Of a stretch of DNA of 64,000 nucleotides, positions 9,240 to 16,427 are shown piece after piece (position 1 is the first letter of the stretch; each line of letters begins with the position of its first letter). The translations under genes were made by a program, and so were the position numbers. The notes under the pieces were generated by a model. That model made no database searches and was not told the origin of the DNA. It saw nothing but the letters and a program-made list of their open reading frames with translations. The DNA is from Vallitalea longa (GTDB lineage: Bacteria; Bacillota; Clostridia; Lachnospirales; Vallitaleaceae), in the NCBI RefSeq assembly GCF_027923465.1, contig NZ_BRLB01000004.1:62001-126000 (forward strand), given 5' to 3'.

Positions 9240-9555
9240 AAGATAAACCCCTTTTAATATATTTTTCAAGGATTGTCAAATTAAGCCAGTCTCAGATTTT
9301 ATAATTTTTTAATTAATATTATGTATTTTCTACTAAAACTAAATCTATACTTTGTGTTTCTCTATCACTTATTATAGCATATAAATCATTTATTTTATAA
9401 CTGAGTTTCTTAATTATGAGATTTATTTTCACGAATTTTTCAAAACTAGGTTTTCTGTATCCGTTTAATAAAGCACCCTATTATATAGTATTGAAAATGA
9501 AACTTGGCAATACGAACAAGCATTCTCCATATACATATAATAGAGGTGATATTCA

Positions 9556-9726
9556 ATGAATACATACAAATTGTCAAATGGTTGGACTGCTGAAAGTGTA
9601 ATGCTTGATTTGCGTACAGGTAAAGAAATAGAGATAACAAATGAAATAAAAACAGAAATAACAAAAAAAATGTTAAATGCGATTGGATATGAATTAATAG
9701 AGAAAATAAGGCAAATAAATGAATAG
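9556..9726 (+). CDS. Small 56-residue protein, possible directionality factor
   Basis: ATG 9556 follows AGAGGTGAT at 9542-9550 and opens a 56-codon frame encoding MNTYKLSNGWTAESV, then 'LDLRTGKEIEITNEIK' and a helical C-terminus ending IRQINE. It has about equal numbers of acidic and basic residues, no signal peptide and no recognisable fold. It is the only small intact frame with a good ribosome site next to the recombinase and is divergent from it. Recombination directionality factors of SP-beta/skin-type elements are about this size, so it is a candidate, but nothing in the sequence proves it. Two longer minus-strand frames overlap it and lack ribosome sites. Confidence 0.5.
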   Translation: MNTYKLSNGWTAESVMLDLRTGKEIEITNEIKTEITKKMLNAIGYELIEKIRQINE

Positions 9727-9815
9727 TTAAATTTCAAGTATTTTTATCACCCTCTATTATTATAATTTTAAGGATTATGAAAGTAAGATAAGAACAAAAG
9801 CTTGGTTTAGTCAAT

Positions 9816-10036
9816 TAAGCGTGTAATCTTTTTACAATAATACTACATATTCCACTCAATATAAGACAAATGACCATTACATATGTATAATATTGCATTA
9901 AATCATATTTCATATAATTAATAATTGAATGGCAAGTGTATATTGCAAAATTTAATGGTAGACCATATGAGAATAACGTAAAAAATAGGTAATCAACTAA
10001 AGTTTCGTATATTCTAGATTGAGTAAATTTTCTTTA
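9816..10036 (-). pseudogene. Membrane protein remnant without start
   Basis: The minus strand is open for about 72 codons, ending at TAA 9818-9816, and encodes two hydrophobic stretches (DYLFFTLFSYGLPLNFAIYT and YVMVICLILSGICSIIVKR). No ATG, GTG or TTG with a ribosome site is found before the upstream stop. It looks like the C-terminal end of a small membrane protein whose 5' part was lost. Confidence 0.4.
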
Positions 10037-10040
10037 TTAA

Positions 10041-10310
10041 AAGGTTAATAGAAACAACGAGTTATCGCCTGTTGAAGTATTTAAAATTTTTGGTTATTGT
10101 AGTAATACTGCAGGATTAGAACCAGACTTAATGGAAATGCAAAAAACACTTAACTTAATTTAGGAAGAAATAAAAGAAATGAAAGACTTAGTTATTACTC
10201 GAAGAATGATGTTGAGGGATGAGTCAAGAAGTATATTATCTAAAAAGCGGAAACAATTACTAACCGTTGGAGTATTATTTGCAGTATTAAATAAAGGAAT
10301 AAGGAAGTAA
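10041..10310 (+). pseudogene. Reading frame interrupted by an amber codon
   Basis: One frame runs from 10041 to TAA 10308-10310 with a single in-frame TAG at 10161-10163. The first part contains 'ELSPVEVFKIFGYCSNTAG' and the second 'MKDLVITRRMMLRDESRSI' followed by a basic, then hydrophobic end. No start codon with a ribosome site is visible for the first part. Probably a decayed phage- or element-type gene. A 43-codon frame from ATG 10179 could still be made. Family unknown. Confidence 0.4.
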
Positions 10311-10461
10311 AGGATAAGCTTCGAGAACTAGATAGAAGCTTTAGGAGAGAATAAGAGCTATTTTCGTAATTGAATTTAGGTCTTTTTTATTGCTTATTAT
10401 TAAAGTATCTGTTAATATATAAAATATCATCGGGAAAACCCTGCTTTAATGAAGAAAGGAC

Positions 10462-10679
10462 ATGTTAATAACTATTCTAAATAATATGTATGCTCAAACA
10501 ATTGTTGCCACAATCATTGCAATATTTATGACAATGATTATATCAAATATATTCAAATTAGTTGGAACAATAAAATTTTTTTTATCGTTTATAATTTTTT
10601 TTTTGTGGCATTAGCGATTGTCAGTAATATTGTAGTTAGGCACAGATACTACTTTTTAATTAAAAAACAAAAGATGTAA
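10462..10679 (+). pseudogene. Small membrane protein, frameshifted in a T10 tract
   Basis: ATG 10462 with AAAGGA just upstream starts 50 codons of hydrophobic sequence (ITILNNMYAQTIVATIIAIF...). The frame ends shortly after a run of ten T at 10595-10604. One base different there joins it to 'FVALAIVSNIVVRHRYYF' and stop TAA 10677-10679, giving a plausible two-segment membrane protein of about 72 residues. It may be truly broken, slipped in a homopolymer, or a sequencing error. Confidence 0.45.
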
Positions 10680-10826
10680 AGTAGTATTTAATGTTATAAT
10701 AACGTAATTGTATAATATTATGCACCTTATTTCTCCAAATTGTTACTTTACAAATACATTTATTCAATCATATATTTGTTTTTCTGCAATGGAGTGGGTA
10801 AGGTATAAATTAATTTGAGGTGTAAA

Positions 10827-11566
10827 ATGAAACAAGATAGTTCAACAGAATGCTGGAATCAAGTTGCTATGGATACTTGGGTTGAAAAAGCTCAAAAAAA
10901 TGATTTTCGACTATATTACATAATGCCATATACTTTGCAAAAAATAGGAGATGTTCAAGGAAAAAAATTCTTGATTTGGGTTGTGGTGAAGGTGGATATT
11001 CTAGAGCTTTATTGAAACAAGGAGCTATTGTTACTGCTGTAGATTGTTCTGAAACTTTTACAACTTACGTTACAAATAAGGCTAGAGAAGAAAGCTTGGA
11101 TATTAGGGCATTATGTAGAAATGCTAATGAATTAACAGGAATCATTGATAACACTTTTGATGTTGTGCTTTGCTCGATGATGTTAATGGATGTAGAAGAC
11201 CTTGATGGGACATTAAAAGAGATATATCGAGTTATAAAACCTAATGGGAGGGTTTTTATATCTATATTACATCCATGTTTTAAGCCAAAAGATAGTAAAT
11301 GGATATTGGATGATGATAAAATAAAGGTGTTAGTTAGCGATTATTTTAACCCAACAGAATGGGTTGGAGAGATTAAAGGTATTGATACCTCGGTAATATA
11401 TAGGCATAGAACCTTATCAGAGTATATCAAAGCTTTCGTAAGGAACAAGTTTACAGTAGTTGATTTGAACGAGCCAATTCCATCAGAAGAACAGATGGAT
11501 ATGTCATCAAGAATTAAATGGTTATCGAAAGTACCAATGTATATGTTTGTGGAATTAGAAAAATAA
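10827..11566 (+). pseudogene. SAM-dependent methyltransferase, frameshifted
   Basis: Two overlapping frames make one class I SAM methyltransferase. ATG 10827 (GAGGTG upstream) opens 'KQDSSTECWNQVAMDTWVEK', and the downstream frame continues with the SAM motif LDLGCGEGGYSRAL, 'VTAVDCSETF' and 'VLCSMMLMDVEDLDGTLKEI'. The break is in an A7 run at 10961-10967: eight A would restore the reading frame exactly across the SAM motif. As written the product is truncated before the cofactor site. It is cargo of the intervening element, consistent with decay, though a homopolymer sequencing error is possible. The substrate is unknown. Confidence 0.7.
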
Positions 11567-11739
11567 TTTCTAATTTATCAGAAATGTTATAGGATTAAGT
11601 TATCCCTTCTAAAGTGCTGAGACGTCGGAAGTAAGAATAAGAAAGGTTATCATAATAATATAGTGTCTATAGTATATACTAATGTCAATTTAGTATGATA
11701 TCATATAATGATTGATATGAAAAGATAAAGGAGAGATTA

Positions 11740-11949
11740 ATTATAAAAACTAATATAGGAAAGATAATTATTGCTTTTGCTATAATTTCTATAATTATAG
11801 GTATTACGCATATCGTTTTAGGTCAAACAGAGTATAATTCTATTATAGTAGGATTTGAAAATGGGTATAAGTATTTTATTAGTAGCTGCATATTGCTAGG
11901 GTTGAATAAATTAATAGATCTGGTATTTGATATAAAAGAAAGAATCTAG
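11740..11949 (+). CDS. Small membrane protein with non-standard or lost start
   Basis: AAAGGAGAG at 11727-11735 is followed 4 to 6 bases later by ATT, which would start a 69-codon frame to TAG 11949. The protein has a hydrophobic N-terminus (IGKIIIAFAIISIIIGITHIV) and a second segment (KYFISSCILLGLNKLIDLVF). Either ATT is used as a rare start, or an ATG was lost. It sits just before another small membrane protein with its own ribosome site. Confidence 0.4.
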   Translation: MIKTNIGKIIIAFAIISIIIGITHIVLGQTEYNSIIVGFENGYKYFISSCILLGLNKLIDLVFDIKERI

Positions 11950-11984
11950 CAAATAAATATTAAAGTATGGAGGGGAGATATTAG

Positions 11985-12236
11985 ATGAAAAAGTTATATT
12001 TTGGAACGCTATTATATTTAAGTGGTTTTGCAGGTCATTTGACATTAATAATTATCTCAACATTTAAAGGCAATTGTACATATAATAACATAGGAGGATA
12101 TAAGGGCTTCTTATTTTGTTATAACGTTTATTCTGCATATCGTTTATTTTGGGTATTAATAGTGATAGGTTTACTTATTTGTATCCTTGACGTTTTTCTA
12201 ATTCCATTAAAAATGCAATTTAAAAAGTATAAATAA
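11985..12236 (+). CDS. Small two-segment membrane protein
   Basis: An 83-residue protein with GGAGGGGAG shortly before ATG 11985. It has two hydrophobic segments (about residues 4-26 and 53-75) and a cysteine pair in the loop between (GNCTYNN, FLFCYN), ending in a basic tail KKYK. No family recognised. It lies at the right end of the intervening element, in tandem with the preceding small membrane frame. Confidence 0.6.
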   Translation: MKKLYFGTLLYLSGFAGHLTLIIISTFKGNCTYNNIGGYKGFLFCYNVYSAYRLFWVLIVIGLLICILDVFLIPLKMQFKKYK

Positions 12237-12349
12237 TAACAAAAGTATAGCTTTTTTTCTTGGATGTCTAAGCTATAAGAGGAATATAAAGAAATATTAA
12301 ATTATATTTATATAAATCATTATAAAATACTTCTCTCTCTATTTTTAGT

Positions 12350-13111
12350 TTAGGGTAAACAGTAACATGCTCCTGCATGTTTCAACCTGTATTGAATAAA
12401 GTAAATTGTTTTAAGATATAATGATAAACCGACAGCCATACAACCATCATCTTGATCGAACTCAATAACTTTTGCTAATGCTTGACAACCAATACCTTGA
12501 CGTAATTCATTATTTCTATCTGGTCCTTCAACAAATCCTAGATAATTTATACAAGGAATACACTCTTTACATTCTCCATAATATGAAACACCATATGGAG
12601 TATATAAATCAATTGTTATTGATGGTGGATTAGTATCATCATCACAGTGTGGAGAATCCTTATCTGGGAGATACAGTGCTTGGAAGCATTCTTCAGCCAA
12701 AACTCTACAATGGCGATCTAATAATTTTGCAGCAAATCTAACTTTTAATTTTGATAAAGTTACTCTAACACAGTTAGGTCTTTTTGGTATAGTTTCTACA
12801 CATGAACCATCAATTTCTCCAATACTAAAATCAATATCTATTACCTTTAATTCAATCTTTTTAGTACATGGATTTTCTTCAAGTAAACATTCTGGTACTT
12901 TTATCTCTCTACAAAGATTAATACCACATTCATCAAAAACTACAGGCGCAACACATGTTAATAACTTAGGTTCACCTAATGGTGGACATACACATGCATC
13001 ATTTGCTGGATCAACTGGCCTTTCTGGGTCACATACTGGGCAATTTCCTTCTGCAGGTCGACGCATAAATTTTCCATCACCTTTATGGAAACATATTTTG
13101 CAATCAGACAC
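12350..13111 (-). CDS. 5' piece of split cysteine-rich (probably spore-related) protein
   Basis: A cysteine-rich protein of 253 residues. GGAGG at 13123-13119, 7 bases before GTG 13111, sets the start (VSDCKICFHKG) rather than an upstream TTG. It has Cys clusters near the N-terminus (CKIC, CPVCD, CVCPP), a beta-rich middle (KIELKVIDIDFSIGEIDG) and YGECKECIPC. The last six codons (ACYCLP, then stop) lie inside the att-like site and probably come from the inserted element. Joining at the GGA codon 12373-12371 to 7786-7784 replaces them with the 70-residue Cys/Pro-rich tail at 7571-7783 and gives 317 residues. Cysteine richness and a sigma-K-like promoter suggest a spore coat or exosporium protein; that is inference. 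Confidence 0.8.
   Translation of the reverse strand: MSDCKICFHKGDGKFMRRPAEGNCPVCDPERPVDPANDACVCPPLGEPKLLTCVAPVVFDECGINLCREIKVPECLLEENPCTKKIELKVIDIDFSIGEIDGSCVETIPKRPNCVRVTLSKLKVRFAAKLLDRHCRVLAEECFQALYLPDKDSPHCDDDTNPPSITIDLYTPYGVSYYGECKECIPCINYLGFVEGPDRNNELRQGIGCQALAKVIEFDQDDGCMAVGLSLYLKTIYFIQYRLKHAGACYCLP
12353..12392 (-). other. attR-like recombination site
   Basis: Forty bases centred on the GG of GCAGGA (12372-12373, minus strand). The element half ends in TTACCC (12358-12353), the partner of GGGTAA in attL. The chromosomal half is coding sequence of the cysteine-rich gene. The shared core with attL is CAT-r-CAGGA, with TTG three bases before CAT. Confidence 0.7.
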
Positions 13112-13143
13112 TTTATTTCCTCCTCTAAAAATTAATTTCAATA

Positions 13144-13169
13144 TATTTTATGAATAAATGCAGATTAGT
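13144..13169 (-). promoter_or_regulatory. Sigma-K-like promoter of the split gene
   Basis: On the minus strand CATAAAATA (13152-13144) matches the sigma-K -10 pattern CATAnnnTA, and AC (13169-13168) sits 15 bases upstream as the -35. A start near 13137 would place GGAGG and GTG 13111 correctly. Short AT-rich matches are common in this genome, so this is suggestive only. Confidence 0.4.
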
Positions 13170-13430
13170 GTTACAAGGTATAAGCTTATAATTACATTTT
13201 GTCTAATTATTATATAGGATTCATGACTTTAAAATATGGATGCAGTAGTTTATAAGTTTGTATCTTTAATTACGATATAAGTTATTATGGTTGTGAAAAA
13301 AATATTAATTTGATATTATATATTCAAGTTGGTTTTTATAATACAAACTGCAATATCAAAAGAATACAATTTCAATATTAGAAAAATTGAAAGTGATGAA
13401 AAAGTAAAGATGATGAGGGAGAGTTAAATT

Positions 13431-14807
13431 ATGGGTGAATTATTTACTACAGTATTAATGGATCTATTATTGATTGGAATTATATTTAGTATTTTTGTTG
13501 CCATAAGAAATAAATGGTTTAGAACCAAAGAATATGGAACATTTGAAAAAAGGGATATATTTGTATTACTGTTGATAGCATATATATTGTTTGTTTTTGG
13601 ACCTGAAGATGCTGATTTTTTTAATAAGGAAATCTTAATAACAAGAAATTATAAGCCATCAGAATTTATATGGATTCCTTTTAGATTTCTAGCACTTAAG
13701 CAGGATTTTCTTAAGTTTCAAATTTATATCGGTGGGTCTTCAACATACTATTCTTTATTGACATTTTCTGACTATTGTATTTATTATTGTAGATTAATAC
13801 TTATTAGTTTGCCCATAGCTTTTTTATTGAACATGACTATTAAGAAAAAGTGGATTGGATTTATTTTCAACATAGGAATATTGATTCTATGTTTTGGATT
13901 AACTAATAGTTATTATATAGGTGATGGATTAGTAATGGGTGCGATTGCTTATATGTTAGTTGCTATGATTAATACAATATATAGTAAATTAATTAAGAAA
14001 GATATTAGCTGGTTAAAATATCTATCTTTTGGAATATTAGTTACATTGGTTCTTATATTTGTTATGGATTTTTATTTCTACTTTCCAAGCAATGAAAAAT
14101 TAGTGGAAATAGTACCCTTTGAGAAACAATTCAAAACGTATGATGATTTGATTACTGTTAATTTAGAGAATATAAGTTTATATAAAGGTGGGCGAAATGG
14201 GGAGTATCTAGGTTTTCATGGGTATCTGGATTTTGATGAAAAACTATTTGAGAATACACCCTTCAATTTAAAAAATACTATCTTGAATGAAAGGATTAGT
14301 GTAAAACATGAATATTCATATAAAGGAAATAAACATGGATTAGGAACTAGCATTAATGAATTCTCTTCCCATCCAAAAGATTCTTTTTTTGATCATGAAT
14401 TGAAATTCTACGATTATCAATCTAATTACAAACAGGAAAACAATAAACAATTAAGTAAGGATAATGATGAGCCTAATTATTTTGAGTATTATGGAATTTC
14501 TTTTGTATCTTTTGGATTAGAAAATTATACGGAATTTAGTGGATTTGAGATTATGGAAGAAGGGTTCAAAAAAGATAAATATTTGTATTATGAAGTAATT
14601 TATAAGATAAATAAATTCGAAGACTTCAATATTCAATGGTTTATTAATGCAGAGAGTTTAGATGCTAATTCAAACGATATAAATCATGAATATACAGAAC
14701 CTGAAATTATAGAGGAGACTGATGAATATATAATTAAGAAGGAAAAATACTATTATTATAAAGTTCATAGAGAAGATATTAATCGTGTAGATATTAATGT
14801 TTATTGA
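13431..14807 (+). CDS. Unknown multi-pass membrane protein with large C-terminal domain
   Basis: 458 residues from ATG 13431 (GAGGGAGAG upstream). The first 220 residues hold about six hydrophobic segments; the remaining 240 are soluble, hydrophilic and rich in Tyr, Asn, Glu and Lys, presumably one extracytoplasmic domain. I recognise no family. Its TGA stop is followed in frame by 22 more codons (GYWYLDKKDVKLLFT, then IDEEIFD) before TAA 14874-14876, so the gene may be shortened by a nonsense change. It stands alone, with no obvious operon partner. Confidence 0.65.
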   Translation: MGELFTTVLMDLLLIGIIFSIFVAIRNKWFRTKEYGTFEKRDIFVLLLIAYILFVFGPEDADFFNKEILITRNYKPSEFIWIPFRFLALKQDFLKFQIYIGGSSTYYSLLTFSDYCIYYCRLILISLPIAFLLNMTIKKKWIGFIFNIGILILCFGLTNSYYIGDGLVMGAIAYMLVAMINTIYSKLIKKDISWLKYLSFGILVTLVLIFVMDFYFYFPSNEKLVEIVPFEKQFKTYDDLITVNLENISLYKGGRNGEYLGFHGYLDFDEKLFENTPFNLKNTILNERISVKHEYSYKGNKHGLGTSINEFSSHPKDSFFDHELKFYDYQSNYKQENNKQLSKDNDEPNYFEYYGISFVSFGLENYTEFSGFEIMEEGFKKDKYLYYEVIYKINKFEDFNIQWFINAESLDANSNDINHEYTEPEIIEETDEYIIKKEKYYYYKVHREDINRVDINVY

Positions 14808-14982
14808 GGATATTGGTATTTAGATAAGAAAGATGTTAAATTACTATTTACAATTGATGAAGAAATATTCGATTAAAATGATTTTACATATAGATAATAT
14901 TAAATATGATGTAGTAAGAGTACAACAAAATCTTATAGCATATATAATATTATATTTTTATGGTAGAATGAAAGATATATAA

Positions 14983-14996
14983 AAGTAGATCTACTT
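14983..14996. promoter_or_regulatory. 14-bp palindrome before the lacI-type gene
   Basis: AAGTAGATCTACTT is a perfect palindrome immediately upstream of the ribosome site (ATGGAGG) of the regulator at 15010. Its sequence differs from the GCG-centred sites at 16291-16361, so it is either for another regulator or a small hairpin in the leader. Confidence 0.3.
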
Positions 14997-15009
14997 ATGG
15001 AGGATTAAT

Positions 15010-16026
15010 ATGATAACAATAAAAGAAATGGCAGATATAATTGGAGTTAGTCCTACAACTGTTTCTAATGTAATTCATGGAAGAGTAAAAGAAACTTCAA
15101 AAGAAATGATAGAAAAAGTAAATAAAGTTATTGAAGAATATAATTATATACCTAATATGAGTGCTAGGACATTATCACAAAATTCATCTAGAATTATTGG
15201 AGTGGTACTTAAATATCAATTAATCAAGGGGAAAAATATAATGCAAGATCCATTCAATAGTGAGATTTTGGGTTCAATAGAGAAAAATATCAGTGAAGCT
15301 GGTTATTATATGATGTTTTATTCATCTGGTAAAGCGGATGATGTTTTGCATCTGACAGCTACATGGAATGTAGACGGGTTGATTGTAATTGGAGCTCATG
15401 CTAAAGATTGTCAAAAAATTGTAAAACACACTAATAAGCCTGTTATATTTATTGATTGCTATTTTTATAATGACGGTATTGAATATGTTAACATTGGATT
15501 GGATGATAAAAAATGTGCATATAAAATGACTCAGTACCTTATTGAAGAGGGACATAAAAACATTGCTTTTCTAGCAGATAATTGTATAGGTGTAGATGAA
15601 GAAAGATTTAGAGGATATGCTGAAGGATTACAAGAAAATGGATTATTATTTAAAGAAAGAAATTATATAAACCTAGATTCTGATTTGATTCCTTTAAAAG
15701 ATAATCTTAAGCAGATATATCGAAGAAGAAAAGAGTTTACAGCACTTTTTTGTGCATCAGATTATTATGCTATGGAAGTAGTTAACTATTTGATGGATAA
15801 TAAGATTAATGTACCAGATGATATATCAGTTGTTGGATTTGATGATAATATTTTAGGAAGCAATATGAGACCTAGATTAACGACTATCAGACAAAATCCT
15901 ACGCTTAAAGGTAAAATAGCGGTAAAATGTTTAATGCGTTTAATAAGAAAACAACCATTAAAGAAAAAAAATATAAGACTTTCTGGACAATTAATAATTA
16001 GAGATACAGTTAGAAAAATAGAATAA
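15010..16026 (+). CDS. LacI-family transcriptional regulator of the sugar locus
   Basis: A 338-residue LacI/GalR protein. The N-terminal helix-turn-helix and hinge (TIKEMADIIGVSPTTVSNVI) are typical, followed by 'YIPNMSARTLSQNSS' and a periplasmic-binding-protein-like effector domain ending with 'VSVVGFDDNILGSNMRPRLTTI', the usual family close. TGGAGG precedes the ATG. It ends at a terminator and is followed by a sugar ABC importer whose leader holds LacI-type palindromes, so it probably represses that operon and responds to a sugar, perhaps an isomalto-oligosaccharide. Confidence 0.9.
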   Translation: MITIKEMADIIGVSPTTVSNVIHGRVKETSKEMIEKVNKVIEEYNYIPNMSARTLSQNSSRIIGVVLKYQLIKGKNIMQDPFNSEILGSIEKNISEAGYYMMFYSSGKADDVLHLTATWNVDGLIVIGAHAKDCQKIVKHTNKPVIFIDCYFYNDGIEYVNIGLDDKKCAYKMTQYLIEEGHKNIAFLADNCIGVDEERFRGYAEGLQENGLLFKERNYINLDSDLIPLKDNLKQIYRRRKEFTALFCASDYYAMEVVNYLMDNKINVPDDISVVGFDDNILGSNMRPRLTTIRQNPTLKGKIAVKCLMRLIRKQPLKKKNIRLSGQLIIRDTVRKIE

Positions 16027-16055
16027 AGAAATATATTATTAAGTGAAATAATAAT

Positions 16056-16103
16056 AAACAGCTTAAGCCTTTTTAGAAGAGGATAACAGGCTGTTTGTTT
16101 TTT
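16056..16103 (+). terminator. Terminator after lacI-type gene
   Basis: AAACAGC (16056-16062) pairs with GCTGTTT (16090-16096), with an alternative AAGCCT/AGGCT pairing inside, followed by GTTTTTT. It separates the regulator transcript from the transporter operon. Confidence 0.6.
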
Positions 16104-16161
16104 AGCAATCTTATATGCTTAGTCCTTATTTTGTCAGAAAGTGTGGTATTAATTCATAGCT

Positions 16162-16190
16162 TTGACATTAAATTAATTATTTTATAATAT
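16162..16190 (+). promoter_or_regulatory. Possible upstream sigma-A promoter
   Basis: TTGACA (16162-16167) is followed 15 bases later by TATAAT (16183-16188) or 17 bases later by TAATAT (16185-16190). It could start a long-leader transcript of the sugar operon, upstream of the operator cluster. Confidence 0.35.
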
Positions 16191-16290
16191 GTCTGAATAT
16201 AGTATTCTCTTTATATAATGGGGAAAGAGAATATTAGACTAACTATATAATATGCACAAATTAATTATACAAAACATAATATTAATAAAA

Positions 16291-16361
16291 CTTTTGCGCA
16301 AAAGGTGTTGCGAAAGAAGTATAAATATGTTATATTTATATCAACAACTGTTGCGTAAAAG
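16291..16361 (+). promoter_or_regulatory. Operator cluster and promoter of sugar operon
   Basis: CTTTTGCGCAAAAG (16291-16304) is a perfect 14-base palindrome with a central CG, the shape of a LacI-family operator. CTGTTGCGTAAAAG (16348-16361) is a near copy, and a third degenerate site surrounds TGTTGCGAAAG (16307-16317). Between them, TTGCGA (16308-16313) and TATATT (16331-16336) are spaced 17 bases and make a promoter, so one operator lies upstream, one overlaps -35 and one lies just past the start. That layout fits repression by the LacI-type protein encoded next door. Confidence 0.55.
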
Positions 16362-16427
16362 TATGAAAATGGTAATGTTTTTTATATATAGACTATGGTT
16401 GTTAAAAATAAAAAGGAGTTGATTATT

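Larger units (their letters stand above)
7786..12372. mobile_element. Intervening element splitting a cysteine-rich gene (skin-like)
   Basis: About 4,587 bases lie between two copies of a short shared sequence (TTGnnnCATrCAGGAnnnTGy on the minus strand). The element carries a large serine recombinase at its left end, a 56-codon frame, and cargo that is mostly decayed: a methyltransferase broken by a frameshift, membrane-protein remnants and an amber-interrupted frame. Joining the two element halves would give a 40-base attP with 12 of 20 symmetric positions paired around a GG dinucleotide, and the chromosome would regain one continuous reading frame. This matches the logic of sporulation-excised elements such as skin in sigK. 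Excision itself is inferred, not observed. Confidence 0.75.

Noticed and set aside
9446-9737. Two overlapping minus-strand frames of 72 and 90 codons
   Set aside because: They lie opposite the 56-codon plus-strand gene, lack ribosome sites, and have composition typical of antisense shadows.
7800-12358. Inversion between GGGTAA (7805) and TTACCC (12358)
   Set aside because: Six bases in opposite orientation first suggested inversion; they are better explained as the two outer arms of a single attP dyad, since the CAGGA cores are in direct orientation and in frame.
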